Under the pieces are notes generated by a model. The model had not been told where the DNA came from. It did no database searches and saw only the letters and a program-made list of their open reading frames with translations. Positions 1 to 5,212 of a stretch of 6,337 nucleotides of DNA are shown here, in pieces. Position 1 is the first letter of the stretch, and each line of letters starts with the position of its first letter. Source of the stretch: Sphingomonadaceae bacterium (GTDB lineage Bacteria; Pseudomonadota; Alphaproteobacteria; Sphingomonadales; Sphingomonadaceae). A program made the position numbers and the translations under genes. The stretch is from assembly GCA_019239785.1 (NCBI GenBank), contig JAFAZM010000311.1, positions 1 to 6,337 of the forward strand, given 5' to 3'.

Positions 1-344
1 TGATCATCTTCATGGTCACCGCGCCGTTGCTCGCGACCGGCGTCCAGGTCGATCTGCCGCAGAGCAAGGCAGCGGCGCTCGAGCAGAACCAGCGGCCGGT
101 CGCGATCTCGATCGACCGCACCGGCGCGATCTTCGTCGACGACACGCCGATCCCGGTCGAGGCGCTCGGCGCCCGCCTGCAGCAGGTCGCCGCGTCGAGC
201 CATGAGCCGGGCGGCCCGCGCATCTACCTGCGCGCCGACCAGGGCCTCGATTACGGCCGGGTCATGATGGTGATGGGCGAGATCAACCGCGCCGGCCTGC
301 ACAAGGTCGCCCTGGTCAGCACCGCGCAGAGCGAGCGCCGCTGA
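1..344 (+). CDS. tolR: TolR, biopolymer transport protein (5' end missing)
   Basis: This is the 3' part of an ExbD/TolR-family gene; the reading frame is open from base 3 and ends at the TGA at 342-344. TolR sits in the inner membrane with TolQ and uses the proton motive force to energise TolA. About 113 codons are visible. The family is usually about 140-150 residues, so roughly 30-40 residues are missing, including the cytoplasmic N-terminus and the part of the single membrane helix that carries the proton-handling aspartate. The visible start, IIFMVTAPLL followed by GVQVDLPQS, is the classic end of the TolR membrane helix and the start of the periplasmic domain. The rest (VAISIDRTGAIFVDD, IYLRADQGLDYGRVMMVMGEINRAG, KVALVS) matches the ExbD/TolR periplasmic fold. 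The internal ATG at 12 is inside the membrane helix and is not the true start. The stop overlaps the tolA start by one base. TolQ is expected just upstream, outside the window. Confidence 0.94.
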   Translation, partial: IIFMVTAPLLATGVQVDLPQSKAAALEQNQRPVAISIDRTGAIFVDDTPIPVEALGARLQQVAASSHEPGGPRIYLRADQGLDYGRVMMVMGEINRAGLHKVALVSTAQSERR

Positions 345-1132
345 TGGACCGCGCGGGCGCAGCCGGGTTCGGAATCTCCCTGGTCGGCCATGCCGCCTTG
401 TTCGCCGCGCTGTCGCTCGCTTTGGTCACTGCGACCAACAATCCCCCGCCAATGCCACCCGCGATGGAGGTCTCCTTCGTCGACGAGGTCGCCGCCACTG
501 CCTCCTCGCCGGCGCCCTCGCCGGAGCCGGCCGCCCAGTCGCGCGCGCCCGAGATCGGCCCGGTCGAGGATGCCGCCCCCGCCCCCGCGCCGCCCGCGCC
601 CGCACCCCTCCCTCGGGACGCCGTGCCGGCGCCGTCGCCGCTGCCGACGCCGCGCCCGCCAAGCCGCGCTTTGCCGCGGCCGCCGGCACCCGCCGCCACC
701 GCCGGCACCGGCCAGACCACCCGCCGCGCCGGCCTCGGCGACCTCGATCCCCGTAGCTTCGGCCGCGATCCGGCCTCGCAGTCGAACAACCCGCCCGCGG
801 CAGCAATGAGCGCGCAGGCGGCGGCCGATATCGGCTCCGCGATCAGGCGCCAGATCCAGCCCTGCGTCGACCGGCAGGTCATCCCCTATGGCGCGGAGCA
901 GATCGTCACCCAGATCAACCTTCGCCTGAACCGCGACGGCTCGCTTGCGGCGCGGCCGCGCGTCGTCCGCCAGCTCAATGCCGATGGCGACAATGCCCGC
1001 TACGCCCAGCGCGCCGCGGACATCGCGATCGCCGCCTTCACCCAATGCTCGCCGCTGCGCGGCCTGCCGCAGGAGCTCTACGACGTGCCGCGCGGCTGGG
1101 CCAATTTCACGTTGAACTACAGGTTGAGCTGA
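344..1132 (+). CDS. tolA: TolA-like protein with TonB/TolA C-terminal domain
   Basis: This 262-residue protein is the trans-periplasmic arm of the Tol-Pal system and links TolQR in the inner membrane to TolB/Pal. One membrane helix lies at about residues 9-30 and contains S12 and H16, the SxxxH spacing known from TonB and TolA helices that contact the ExbB/TolQ motor. Residues about 33-125 are low-complexity and rich in Pro and Ala. Residues about 160-262 form the C-terminal domain (IGSAIRRQIQPCVDRQ, then INLRLNRDGSL, ending GWANFTLNYRLS). Two cysteines, C174 and C235, could form the disulfide known in TolA domain III. It is much shorter than E. coli TolA (421 residues), and its middle domain is Pro-rich rather than a long Ala/Lys/Glu helix. 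It starts with ATG in a TGATG junction with tolR and lacks a strong ribosome binding site, which suggests translational coupling. The operon position supports TolA over TonB. Confidence 0.9.
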   Translation: MDRAGAAGFGISLVGHAALFAALSLALVTATNNPPPMPPAMEVSFVDEVAATASSPAPSPEPAAQSRAPEIGPVEDAAPAPAPPAPAPLPRDAVPAPSPLPTPRPPSRALPRPPAPAATAGTGQTTRRAGLGDLDPRSFGRDPASQSNNPPAAAMSAQAAADIGSAIRRQIQPCVDRQVIPYGAEQIVTQINLRLNRDGSLAARPRVVRQLNADGDNARYAQRAADIAIAAFTQCSPLRGLPQELYDVPRGWANFTLNYRLS

Positions 1133-2520
1133 TGAGAGGATTCGACTTGCGTAAATATCTCGTCTTCGCCGCCCTCTGCACCCTCGTCGCCGGCCCCGCT
1201 TTGGCGCAATCGGCACAGCCGCCGGCCCCCACGCAGCCCCCGGCGCCTGGCCAGCCGCAATCGGGCGACGACCAGCTCGTCGTCGACGTCAGCGGCGGCC
1301 GGCGCGCCGCGCTGCCGATCGCGGTGCCCTACATGCCGACACCAGCCGCGACTGACACCGCCGCGGGCAATACCGGCGCGCTCGGCCGCCAGGTCGCCGA
1401 GATCGTCGCCACCGACCTGCGCAACTCGGAATTGTTCACGCCGATCGGCCCGAGCGGCCTGCCGAACGTCAGCTTCCCGCAGGTGACCGCGCCCGATTTC
1501 GGCGCCTTCGCCTCGACCGGCGCGCAGAACCTCGTCCAGGGCTTCGTCCAGGCAAACGGCAACGGCACGCTCACCGTCGGCTGCTACGTCTACGACGTCG
1601 CCGCACACGCCGAGCTGACCCGCCAGGGCTATGTCGTGCAGCCGCGCGACTGGCGCCGGGCCGCCCATCGCTGCGCCGACACGATCTTCTCCCGGCTCAC
1701 CGGCGAGGGCGGCTATTTCGACACCCGGGTCGTCTACGTCTCCGAGACCGGCCCGGCGCGGCACCGGATCAAGCGGCTCGCGATCATGGATTATGACGGC
1801 GCCAACCACCGCTTCCTGACCAACGGCCAGTGGACGGTGCTGACCCCGCGCTTCGCGCCGAACCAGCAGACGATCACCTTCATGACCTTTGAGAACGAGC
1901 GGCCGCGGGTGATGGTCTACGAGCTCGATTCCGGCCGCGCCCGCCCGCTGGTGCCGGGCAATTACATGACCTTCGCGCCGCGCTACTCGCCGGACAGCCG
2001 CTACATCATCTTCTCGATGGCGGTGAACGGGAACACCGACGTCTACCGGATCCCGGTCGGCGGCGGCACGCCGCAGCGGCTGACCAACTCGCCAGGGATC
2101 GACACCGGCGGCTCCTATTCGCCGGACGGCAGCCGGATCGCCTTCGAAAGCGACCGCAGCGGCACCCAGCAGATCTACGTGATGGACGCCGACGGCTCGA
2201 ACCAGCGCCGGATCAGCTTCGGCGGCGGCGGCTACGCCACCCCGGTCTGGAGCCCGCGCGGCGACCTCATCGCCTTCACCAAGACCGGCGGCTTCCAGAT
2301 CGGCGTGATGACGCCGAGCGGCGGCAGCGAGCGGATCCTCACCAGCGGCGGCGGCGCCGAGGGCCCGAGCTGGGCGCCGAACGGCCGCGCGATCATATTC
2401 ACCCGCGGCCTCAGCCAGGGCCAGCTCTGGTATGTCGACGTCGCCAGCGGCGCCACCCGCCGGGTGCCGACCCCGCTCGACGGGTCCGATCCCGCCTGGT
2501 CGCCGTTGCGGCCAGATTGA
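1132..2520 (+). CDS. tolB: TolB, periplasmic beta-propeller protein of Tol-Pal
   Basis: TolB is a periplasmic protein that binds Pal, and binds TolA through its N-terminal TolA-box. The frame is open further upstream, but the ATG at 1132 (TGATG junction with tolA) gives 462 residues with a good signal peptide, residues 1-25, cleaved after GPALA. A Pro/Gln-rich linker (about 26-46) precedes the probable TolA-box, LVVDVSGGRRAALPIAVPY. The N-terminal alpha/beta domain follows (GALGRQVAEIVATDLRNSELF, the family's hallmark). From about residue 200 comes a six-bladed beta-propeller with repeated blade motifs: MDYDGAN, APNQQTI, SPDSRYI, SPDGSRIAFESDRSG, MDADGSNQRRIS, SPRGDLIAF and APNGRAIIFTRG. The protein ends in PAWSPLRPD. 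An in-frame TTG at 1147 is an alternative start: AGAGGA lies six bases before it, and it would give MRKYLVFAAL, a more typical signal peptide. Usual family length is about 430; the linker accounts for much of the excess. Confidence 0.95.
   Translation: MRGFDLRKYLVFAALCTLVAGPALAQSAQPPAPTQPPAPGQPQSGDDQLVVDVSGGRRAALPIAVPYMPTPAATDTAAGNTGALGRQVAEIVATDLRNSELFTPIGPSGLPNVSFPQVTAPDFGAFASTGAQNLVQGFVQANGNGTLTVGCYVYDVAAHAELTRQGYVVQPRDWRRAAHRCADTIFSRLTGEGGYFDTRVVYVSETGPARHRIKRLAIMDYDGANHRFLTNGQWTVLTPRFAPNQQTITFMTFENERPRVMVYELDSGRARPLVPGNYMTFAPRYSPDSRYIIFSMAVNGNTDVYRIPVGGGTPQRLTNSPGIDTGGSYSPDGSRIAFESDRSGTQQIYVMDADGSNQRRISFGGGGYATPVWSPRGDLIAFTKTGGFQIGVMTPSGGSERILTSGGGAEGPSWAPNGRAIIFTRGLSQGQLWYVDVASGATRRVPTPLDGSDPAWSPLRPD
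1135..1149 (+). promoter_or_regulatory. Possible internal ribosome binding site and TTG start for tolB
   Basis: AGAGGA at 1135-1140 lies six bases before the in-frame TTG at 1147-1149. Initiation here would remove five residues and leave a signal peptide starting M-R-K-Y-L. The ATG at 1132 has no clear Shine-Dalgarno and would depend on ribosomes arriving from tolA. The sequence alone does not decide between the two starts. Confidence 0.35.
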
Positions 2521-2539
2521 TCATCGAAAGAGAGTGAAG

Positions 2540-2554
2540 AAGGAGCTTATCATG
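2540..2554 (+). promoter_or_regulatory. Strong ribosome binding site and start codon of pal
   Basis: AAGGAG at 2540-2545 is followed, after six bases, by the ATG at 2552. This fixes the pal start even though the frame is open for 40 more codons upstream inside tolB. It is the only strong Shine-Dalgarno site visible in the tol cluster, which fits Pal being an abundant structural lipoprotein. Confidence 0.85.
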
Positions 2555-3079
2555 AACAGAAGGACGAGCCTGATCGCCATCGCGGCGCTGCTGTCGCTGA
2601 CCGCGGGCTGCGCCCATCGCCGCACCGTCGCCGAGCTGCCGCCGCAGCCGCCGAGCTCGACCGACACCGCCGCGAACAGCGGCGACCAGTCCGGCAACGT
2701 CGCCGGCGCCGCCATCCCGGGCTCGCGCCGCGACTTCCTGCAGAGCGTGCCCTCGGACCGCGTCTTCTTCGAGACCGATTCCTATTCGCTCGACGCCCAG
2801 TCGCGGGCGACGCTCGACGCCCAGGCCGCCTGGCTCGCCCGCAATGCCGCGGTGCGGGTGACGATCGAAGGCCATGCCGACGAGCGCGGGACCCGCGAAT
2901 ATAATCTCGCTTTGGGCGACCGCCGCGCCAATTCGGCGCGCGACTATCTCCAGTCGCGCGGCGTCGCCGCGGCGCGGATGCAGACGATCAGCTGGGGCAA
3001 GGAGCGCCCCGCCGTCGACGGTCACGACGAGACCGCCTGGGCGCAGAACCGCCGGGCGGTGACGGTGGTGCCGGAGTAA
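2552..3079 (+). CDS. pal: Pal, peptidoglycan-associated outer-membrane lipoprotein
   Basis: Pal (175 residues) anchors the outer membrane to peptidoglycan and is the outer-membrane partner of TolB. A lipoprotein signal peptide (MNRRTSLIAIAALLS) ends in the lipobox LTAGC, so C20 is the lipidated residue. The next residue is Ala, not Asp, consistent with sorting to the outer membrane. Residues about 21-65 are a flexible linker, and about 66-175 form an OmpA-like domain. The peptidoglycan-binding motif GHADERGTREYNLALGDRRA spans residues 107-126; D110 and R125 align with the residues that bind diaminopimelate in OmpA/Pal proteins. Length matches the family (about 160-180). It starts 31 bases after tolB. 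In many proteobacteria cpoB (ybgF) follows pal, but here an inverted-repeat element and convergent genes follow instead. I see no T-run terminator for pal on the plus strand. Confidence 0.96.
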   Translation: MNRRTSLIAIAALLSLTAGCAHRRTVAELPPQPPSSTDTAANSGDQSGNVAGAAIPGSRRDFLQSVPSDRVFFETDSYSLDAQSRATLDAQAAWLARNAAVRVTIEGHADERGTREYNLALGDRRANSARDYLQSRGVAAARMQTISWGKERPAVDGHDETAWAQNRRAVTVVPE

Positions 3080-3083
3080 GGCC

Positions 3084-3109
3084 AAAAAATCCTCCCCTGA
3101 AAGGGGAGG
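3084..3109 (-). terminator. Intrinsic terminator for the minus-strand nuclease/asparaginase genes
   Basis: Read on the minus strand, CCTCCCCT and AGGGGAGG (3109-3102 and 3098-3091) form a perfect 8-bp GC-rich stem with a three-base loop. One A and then six T (3089-3084) follow, which is the standard layout of a Rho-independent terminator. The T run ends five bases from the pal stop codon. On the plus strand the same hairpin is followed by G, not T, so it should not terminate pal by the intrinsic mechanism. The hairpin is also the left outer arm of the surrounding repeat element. Confidence 0.75.
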
Positions 3110-3234
3110 GGGACCAGCTGTAGGCTGGTGGTGGGGTATCAGCGCTGGCGGAACGCGAGGCGTTCTGCGTTAAACGCGGACGCTGATACCCCTCCGTCGC
3201 GCTGGCGCGCGCCACCTCCCCTTTCAGGGGAGGA
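3090..3234. repeat. 145-bp nested inverted-repeat element (REP/MITE-like)
   Basis: The outer arms at 3090-3109 and 3215-3234 are perfect 20-bp reverse complements, and each is also a self-hairpin (8-bp stem, three-base loop). Inside them, 3133-3144 and 3181-3192 form a second perfect 12-bp inverted pair (GGGGTATCAGCG / CGCTGATACCCC). Small local hairpins add to this: ACCAGC/GCTGGT at 3113-3118 and 3124-3129, GAACGC/GCGTTC at 3151-3156 and 3160-3165, and GCGT/ACGC at 3167-3170 and 3174-3177. No protein-coding potential is evident. It fills nearly the whole gap between the convergent pal and nuclease genes. The symmetry resembles non-autonomous palindromic intergenic elements of GC-rich alphaproteobacteria. 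That it is dispersed in the genome is inference. Confidence 0.8.
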
Positions 3235-3239
3235 CCTAC

Positions 3240-4133
3240 CTAAGCGGCCCCAGTCCGCGTCGGCCGCCGCAACCACGGCGAATCCGGTTCGAACGCCTCG
3301 TCCAGCAGCCGCGCCAGCCGCAGCCCGCCGCGCGCGATCTGCCGGCGCACCACCGGGACGAGCTGCCGCGTGATCGCCTCGGTGATCACCGGCCGCGTCT
3401 CCGGGACCGGGCCGCAGGGGTCGGGATAGACGGTCGCATAGGCATAATCGTGGGCGACCTGCCAGCTCTCGCGCGCCCAGTCGGTGACATTGCCCTGCCG
3501 TATCGCCTCGCGGTCGGCGGCGCCGACTTCGGAGAGGATGCCGCGCGGGCCGCCCGGCGGATTCGAGATGCCGCGGTCGGCGAGATAGCCGTCCCAGATC
3601 GAATGGAGGTTGGTCCGGCCCGCGATCGCGCCATAGGAGGCGGCGACCCTGTTGCCGCCCAGATCGCCGCGGTCGCCGGCATGGAGCGGCTGGTGGAGGT
3701 CGCCCATCAGGTGGACGACGAACGCAAGCGCGAACAGCCGCTCGCGCACCGGCAGGCTGCGGTCGGCGAGCAGCCGCAGGTTGCGCTCGATCTGCGCCGA
3801 GACGCAATTGCCGTCGCGGCAGGCCGAGGCCTGGTCGAATGGGTGGCAGATGTTCACGTTCTGATAGTGCCAGGGCGAGGCGTAGCTGAACCGGTCGCCG
3901 AGCGTCTTGATGCAGTCCGGCCAGACCGCCGCCTGCTCGATCGTCCGCGCCGGGCAGGTCGGCGTGTCGAGCAGCCGCGCCTGGCGGAGCAGATGGTCGA
4001 TCTCGGCGCGGGTGCGCGGGCTGACGTTCAGATAGGCGATCGTCGCCACCGTCTCATGGCCATATTCCCACCAGGCGAAGGCGGGCGATGGCGCGAGCGC
4101 GAGCAGCAGGATCAGGATGAGGCGGCGGATCAT
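3240..4133 (-). CDS. Secreted S1/P1-type zinc-dependent nuclease
   Basis: This 297-residue protein belongs to the S1/P1 nuclease family, trinuclear-zinc enzymes that cleave single-stranded DNA and RNA and often remove 3'-phosphates from nucleotides. A signal peptide (residues 1-20, ending PSPAFA) predicts export to the periplasm or beyond. Cleavage leaves W21 as the new N-terminus, as required because this tryptophan's amino group and backbone bind zinc. All nine expected ligands are visible: W21, H26 (GHETVA), D73 (WPDCI), H89 (PWHYQN), H141, D145 and H151 (HLMGDLHQPLH), and H177 and D181 (NLHSIWD). The GGNR motif at 159-162 is also present. Six cysteines (60, 74, 96, 105, 110, 240) could form disulfides. 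Length is normal for the family. The ATG overlaps the upstream asparaginase stop by four bases (ATGA); GGAG and GAGAG lie just upstream. The stop is TAG, with a second in-frame TAG one codon later. Exact substrate is not predictable. Confidence 0.94.
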   Translation of the reverse strand: MIRRLILILLLALAPSPAFAWWEYGHETVATIAYLNVSPRTRAEIDHLLRQARLLDTPTCPARTIEQAAVWPDCIKTLGDRFSYASPWHYQNVNICHPFDQASACRDGNCVSAQIERNLRLLADRSLPVRERLFALAFVVHLMGDLHQPLHAGDRGDLGGNRVAASYGAIAGRTNLHSIWDGYLADRGISNPPGGPRGILSEVGAADREAIRQGNVTDWARESWQVAHDYAYATVYPDPCGPVPETRPVITEAITRQLVPVVRRQIARGGLRLARLLDEAFEPDSPWLRRPTRTGAA

Positions 4134-5077
4134 GATCTCTCGTCTCCGTAGAGGGCGACCGAGCGGCCGGCCGGGCCGGCCTCGCCGCGATACATACCGG
4201 AAGTGTTGAAGCTGAACACGCCTTCTCCGGCCGGGGTGACGACGATGACGCCGCCGCTGCCGCCGAGCGCGGCGACGTCGGCCATCGCCGCGTCGGCGGC
4301 GGCCTGCGCGCCGTCATGGCCGATCCGCACCGCGTCGCTGATCGCATGGGCGACGCCGACGCGGATGAAATATTCGCCGGCGCCGGTGCCGGAAACGGCG
4401 CAGCCGCGATCGTCGGCATAGCAGCCGGCGCCGATGATCGGGGAATCGCCGATCCGGCCCCATCTTTTGCCGGTGAGCCCGCCGGTGGAGGTGGCCGCGG
4501 CGACATGGCCGGCACGATCGAGCGCGACCGCGCCCACCGTGCCATATTTGAGATGGACGTCGAAATGCTCGGCCTCGGGCCGGGCGCGCAATTCGTCGAG
4601 CTGGCGCCGACGCTCCGCGGTCTCGAACCAGGATGCTGGCGCCTGCTCCAGCCCGTGCTCGCGCGAGAATTGATCGGCGCCCTCGCGGCTGAGGAAGACG
4701 TGCGGGCTCTGCTCCATCACCGCGCGAGCGAGGCCGATCGGGTTCTTCGTCCCGGTGACCCCGGAGACGGCGCCGGCATTGCGGTCACGCCCGTCCATGA
4801 TCGAGGCGTCCATCTCGATCCGCCCCTCATAGGTGAAGACCGAGCCGCGGCCGGCATTGAAATGCGGGTCGTCCTCGAGCACCCGCACCGCCGCCTCGAC
4901 AGCATCGAGCGCTGCGCCGCCGCTTTCGAGGATTTCCGAACCCGCGTCGAGCGCGCGGTTCAGCGCGGCACGGATCGCAGTTTCTTCCCCGGCGGTGATG
5001 CGGTCCCGTTCGATGATTCCGGCGCCGCCATGAATGACGAGTCGCCACTTTTGATCGCTCGGCTGCGCACTGGACAT
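4130..5077 (-). CDS. iaaA: Isoaspartyl peptidase / plant-type (type III) L-asparaginase
   Basis: This 315-residue Ntn-hydrolase removes beta-aspartyl (isoAsp) residues from dipeptides and hydrolyses asparagine, probably in the cytoplasm as no signal peptide is seen. The precursor should cleave itself before T180 (in YGTVGAVALD), giving an alpha chain of 1-179 and a beta chain of 180-315 with T180 as nucleophile. Other family residues are visible: HGGAG at 16-20, N74-A-G-R-G near the glycine-rich sodium loop, T198 (TSTGGLTGKRWGR), R208, D211 (GRIGDSPIIGAGCYAD), and T231-G232 (SGTGAGEYFIR). These sit one position after the E. coli IaaA residues (T179, T197, R207, D210), so start and length agree with the family. 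The ATG at 5077 is preceded by a weak AAGG about eight bases upstream. It is the first gene of a two-gene unit and overlaps the nuclease by four bases. I could not find a convincing minus-strand promoter upstream. Confidence 0.95.
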   Translation of the reverse strand: MSSAQPSDQKWRLVIHGGAGIIERDRITAGEETAIRAALNRALDAGSEILESGGAALDAVEAAVRVLEDDPHFNAGRGSVFTYEGRIEMDASIMDGRDRNAGAVSGVTGTKNPIGLARAVMEQSPHVFLSREGADQFSREHGLEQAPASWFETAERRRQLDELRARPEAEHFDVHLKYGTVGAVALDRAGHVAAATSTGGLTGKRWGRIGDSPIIGAGCYADDRGCAVSGTGAGEYFIRVGVAHAISDAVRIGHDGAQAAADAAMADVAALGGSGGVIVVTPAGEGVFSFNTSGMYRGEAGPAGRSVALYGDERS

Positions 5078-5153
5078 CGCCGCCGCCTTACACAGATGCG
5101 CGAGCGTCGCACAGCCCGGTTTTGGCGCGATTTCGGCCCTGCAACGATTCCGC

Positions 5154-5182
5154 TTGCGCAGCCGTTACGATATAAATATGAT
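5154..5182 (+). promoter_or_regulatory. Predicted sigma-70-type promoter of the SPFH operon
   Basis: TTGCGC (5154-5159) and TATGAT (5177-5182) are separated by 17 bases. The -10 box matches the consensus in five of six positions and the -35 box in three of six (TTG). The site lies in a conspicuous AT-rich patch (about 5163-5195) in an otherwise very GC-rich window. Transcription would start near 5189, leaving a short leader of about 20 bases that contains the ribosome binding site. Confidence 0.55.
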
Positions 5183-5187
5183 ATCAT
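5178..5187. promoter_or_regulatory. Candidate operator: perfect 10-bp palindrome over the -10 box
   Basis: ATGATATCAT is an exact palindrome that shares five bases with the predicted -10 box TATGAT. A dimeric regulator bound here would block RNA polymerase. The small ribbon-helix-helix protein encoded downstream is one candidate, but no binding specificity can be read from the sequence. In AT-rich DNA a short palindrome can also arise by chance. Confidence 0.35.
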
Positions 5188-5198
5188 CATTATTTGGG

Positions 5199-5212
5199 AG
5201 GAGAAAGTCATG
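5199..5212 (+). promoter_or_regulatory. Strong ribosome binding site and start of the SPFH gene
   Basis: GGGAGGAG (5196-5203) contains a near-perfect anti-16S match, and the ATG at 5210 follows six bases later. This decides the start: the frame is open for almost 900 bases upstream, but that extension lies opposite the asparaginase gene and lacks supporting features. Confidence 0.85.

Noticed and set aside
1045..1131. Twenty-nine-codon N-terminal extension of tolB
   Set aside because: It lies inside tolA and would put a charged segment before the signal peptide. A start at 1132 or 1147 is consistent with export.
251..1216. Minus-strand open frame of 321 codons opposite tolR/tolA
   Set aside because: It is Gly/Arg-rich with no recognisable domain, and it overlaps genes with clear family motifs. 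It is a GC-rich antisense artefact.
2432..2551. Forty-codon N-terminal extension of pal
   Set aside because: It lies inside tolB and would bury the lipoprotein signal peptide. The AAGGAG site selects the ATG at 2552.
3128..3373. Small open frame across the repeat element and the nuclease 3' end
   Set aside because: Low-complexity Arg/Pro/Ala product, no ribosome binding site, and it overlaps both the palindromic element and a real gene.
3450..4151. Plus-strand open frame of 233 codons opposite the nuclease
   Set aside because: The nuclease on the minus strand has all nine metal ligands and a signal peptide. The plus-strand product has no recognisable domain and no clear start signal.
4316..5209. 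Long upstream extension of the SPFH frame, about 298 codons
   Set aside because: It lies antisense to the well-supported isoaspartyl peptidase gene and has low-complexity composition typical of GC-rich shadow frames. The strong ribosome binding site and two membrane helices put the real start at 5210.
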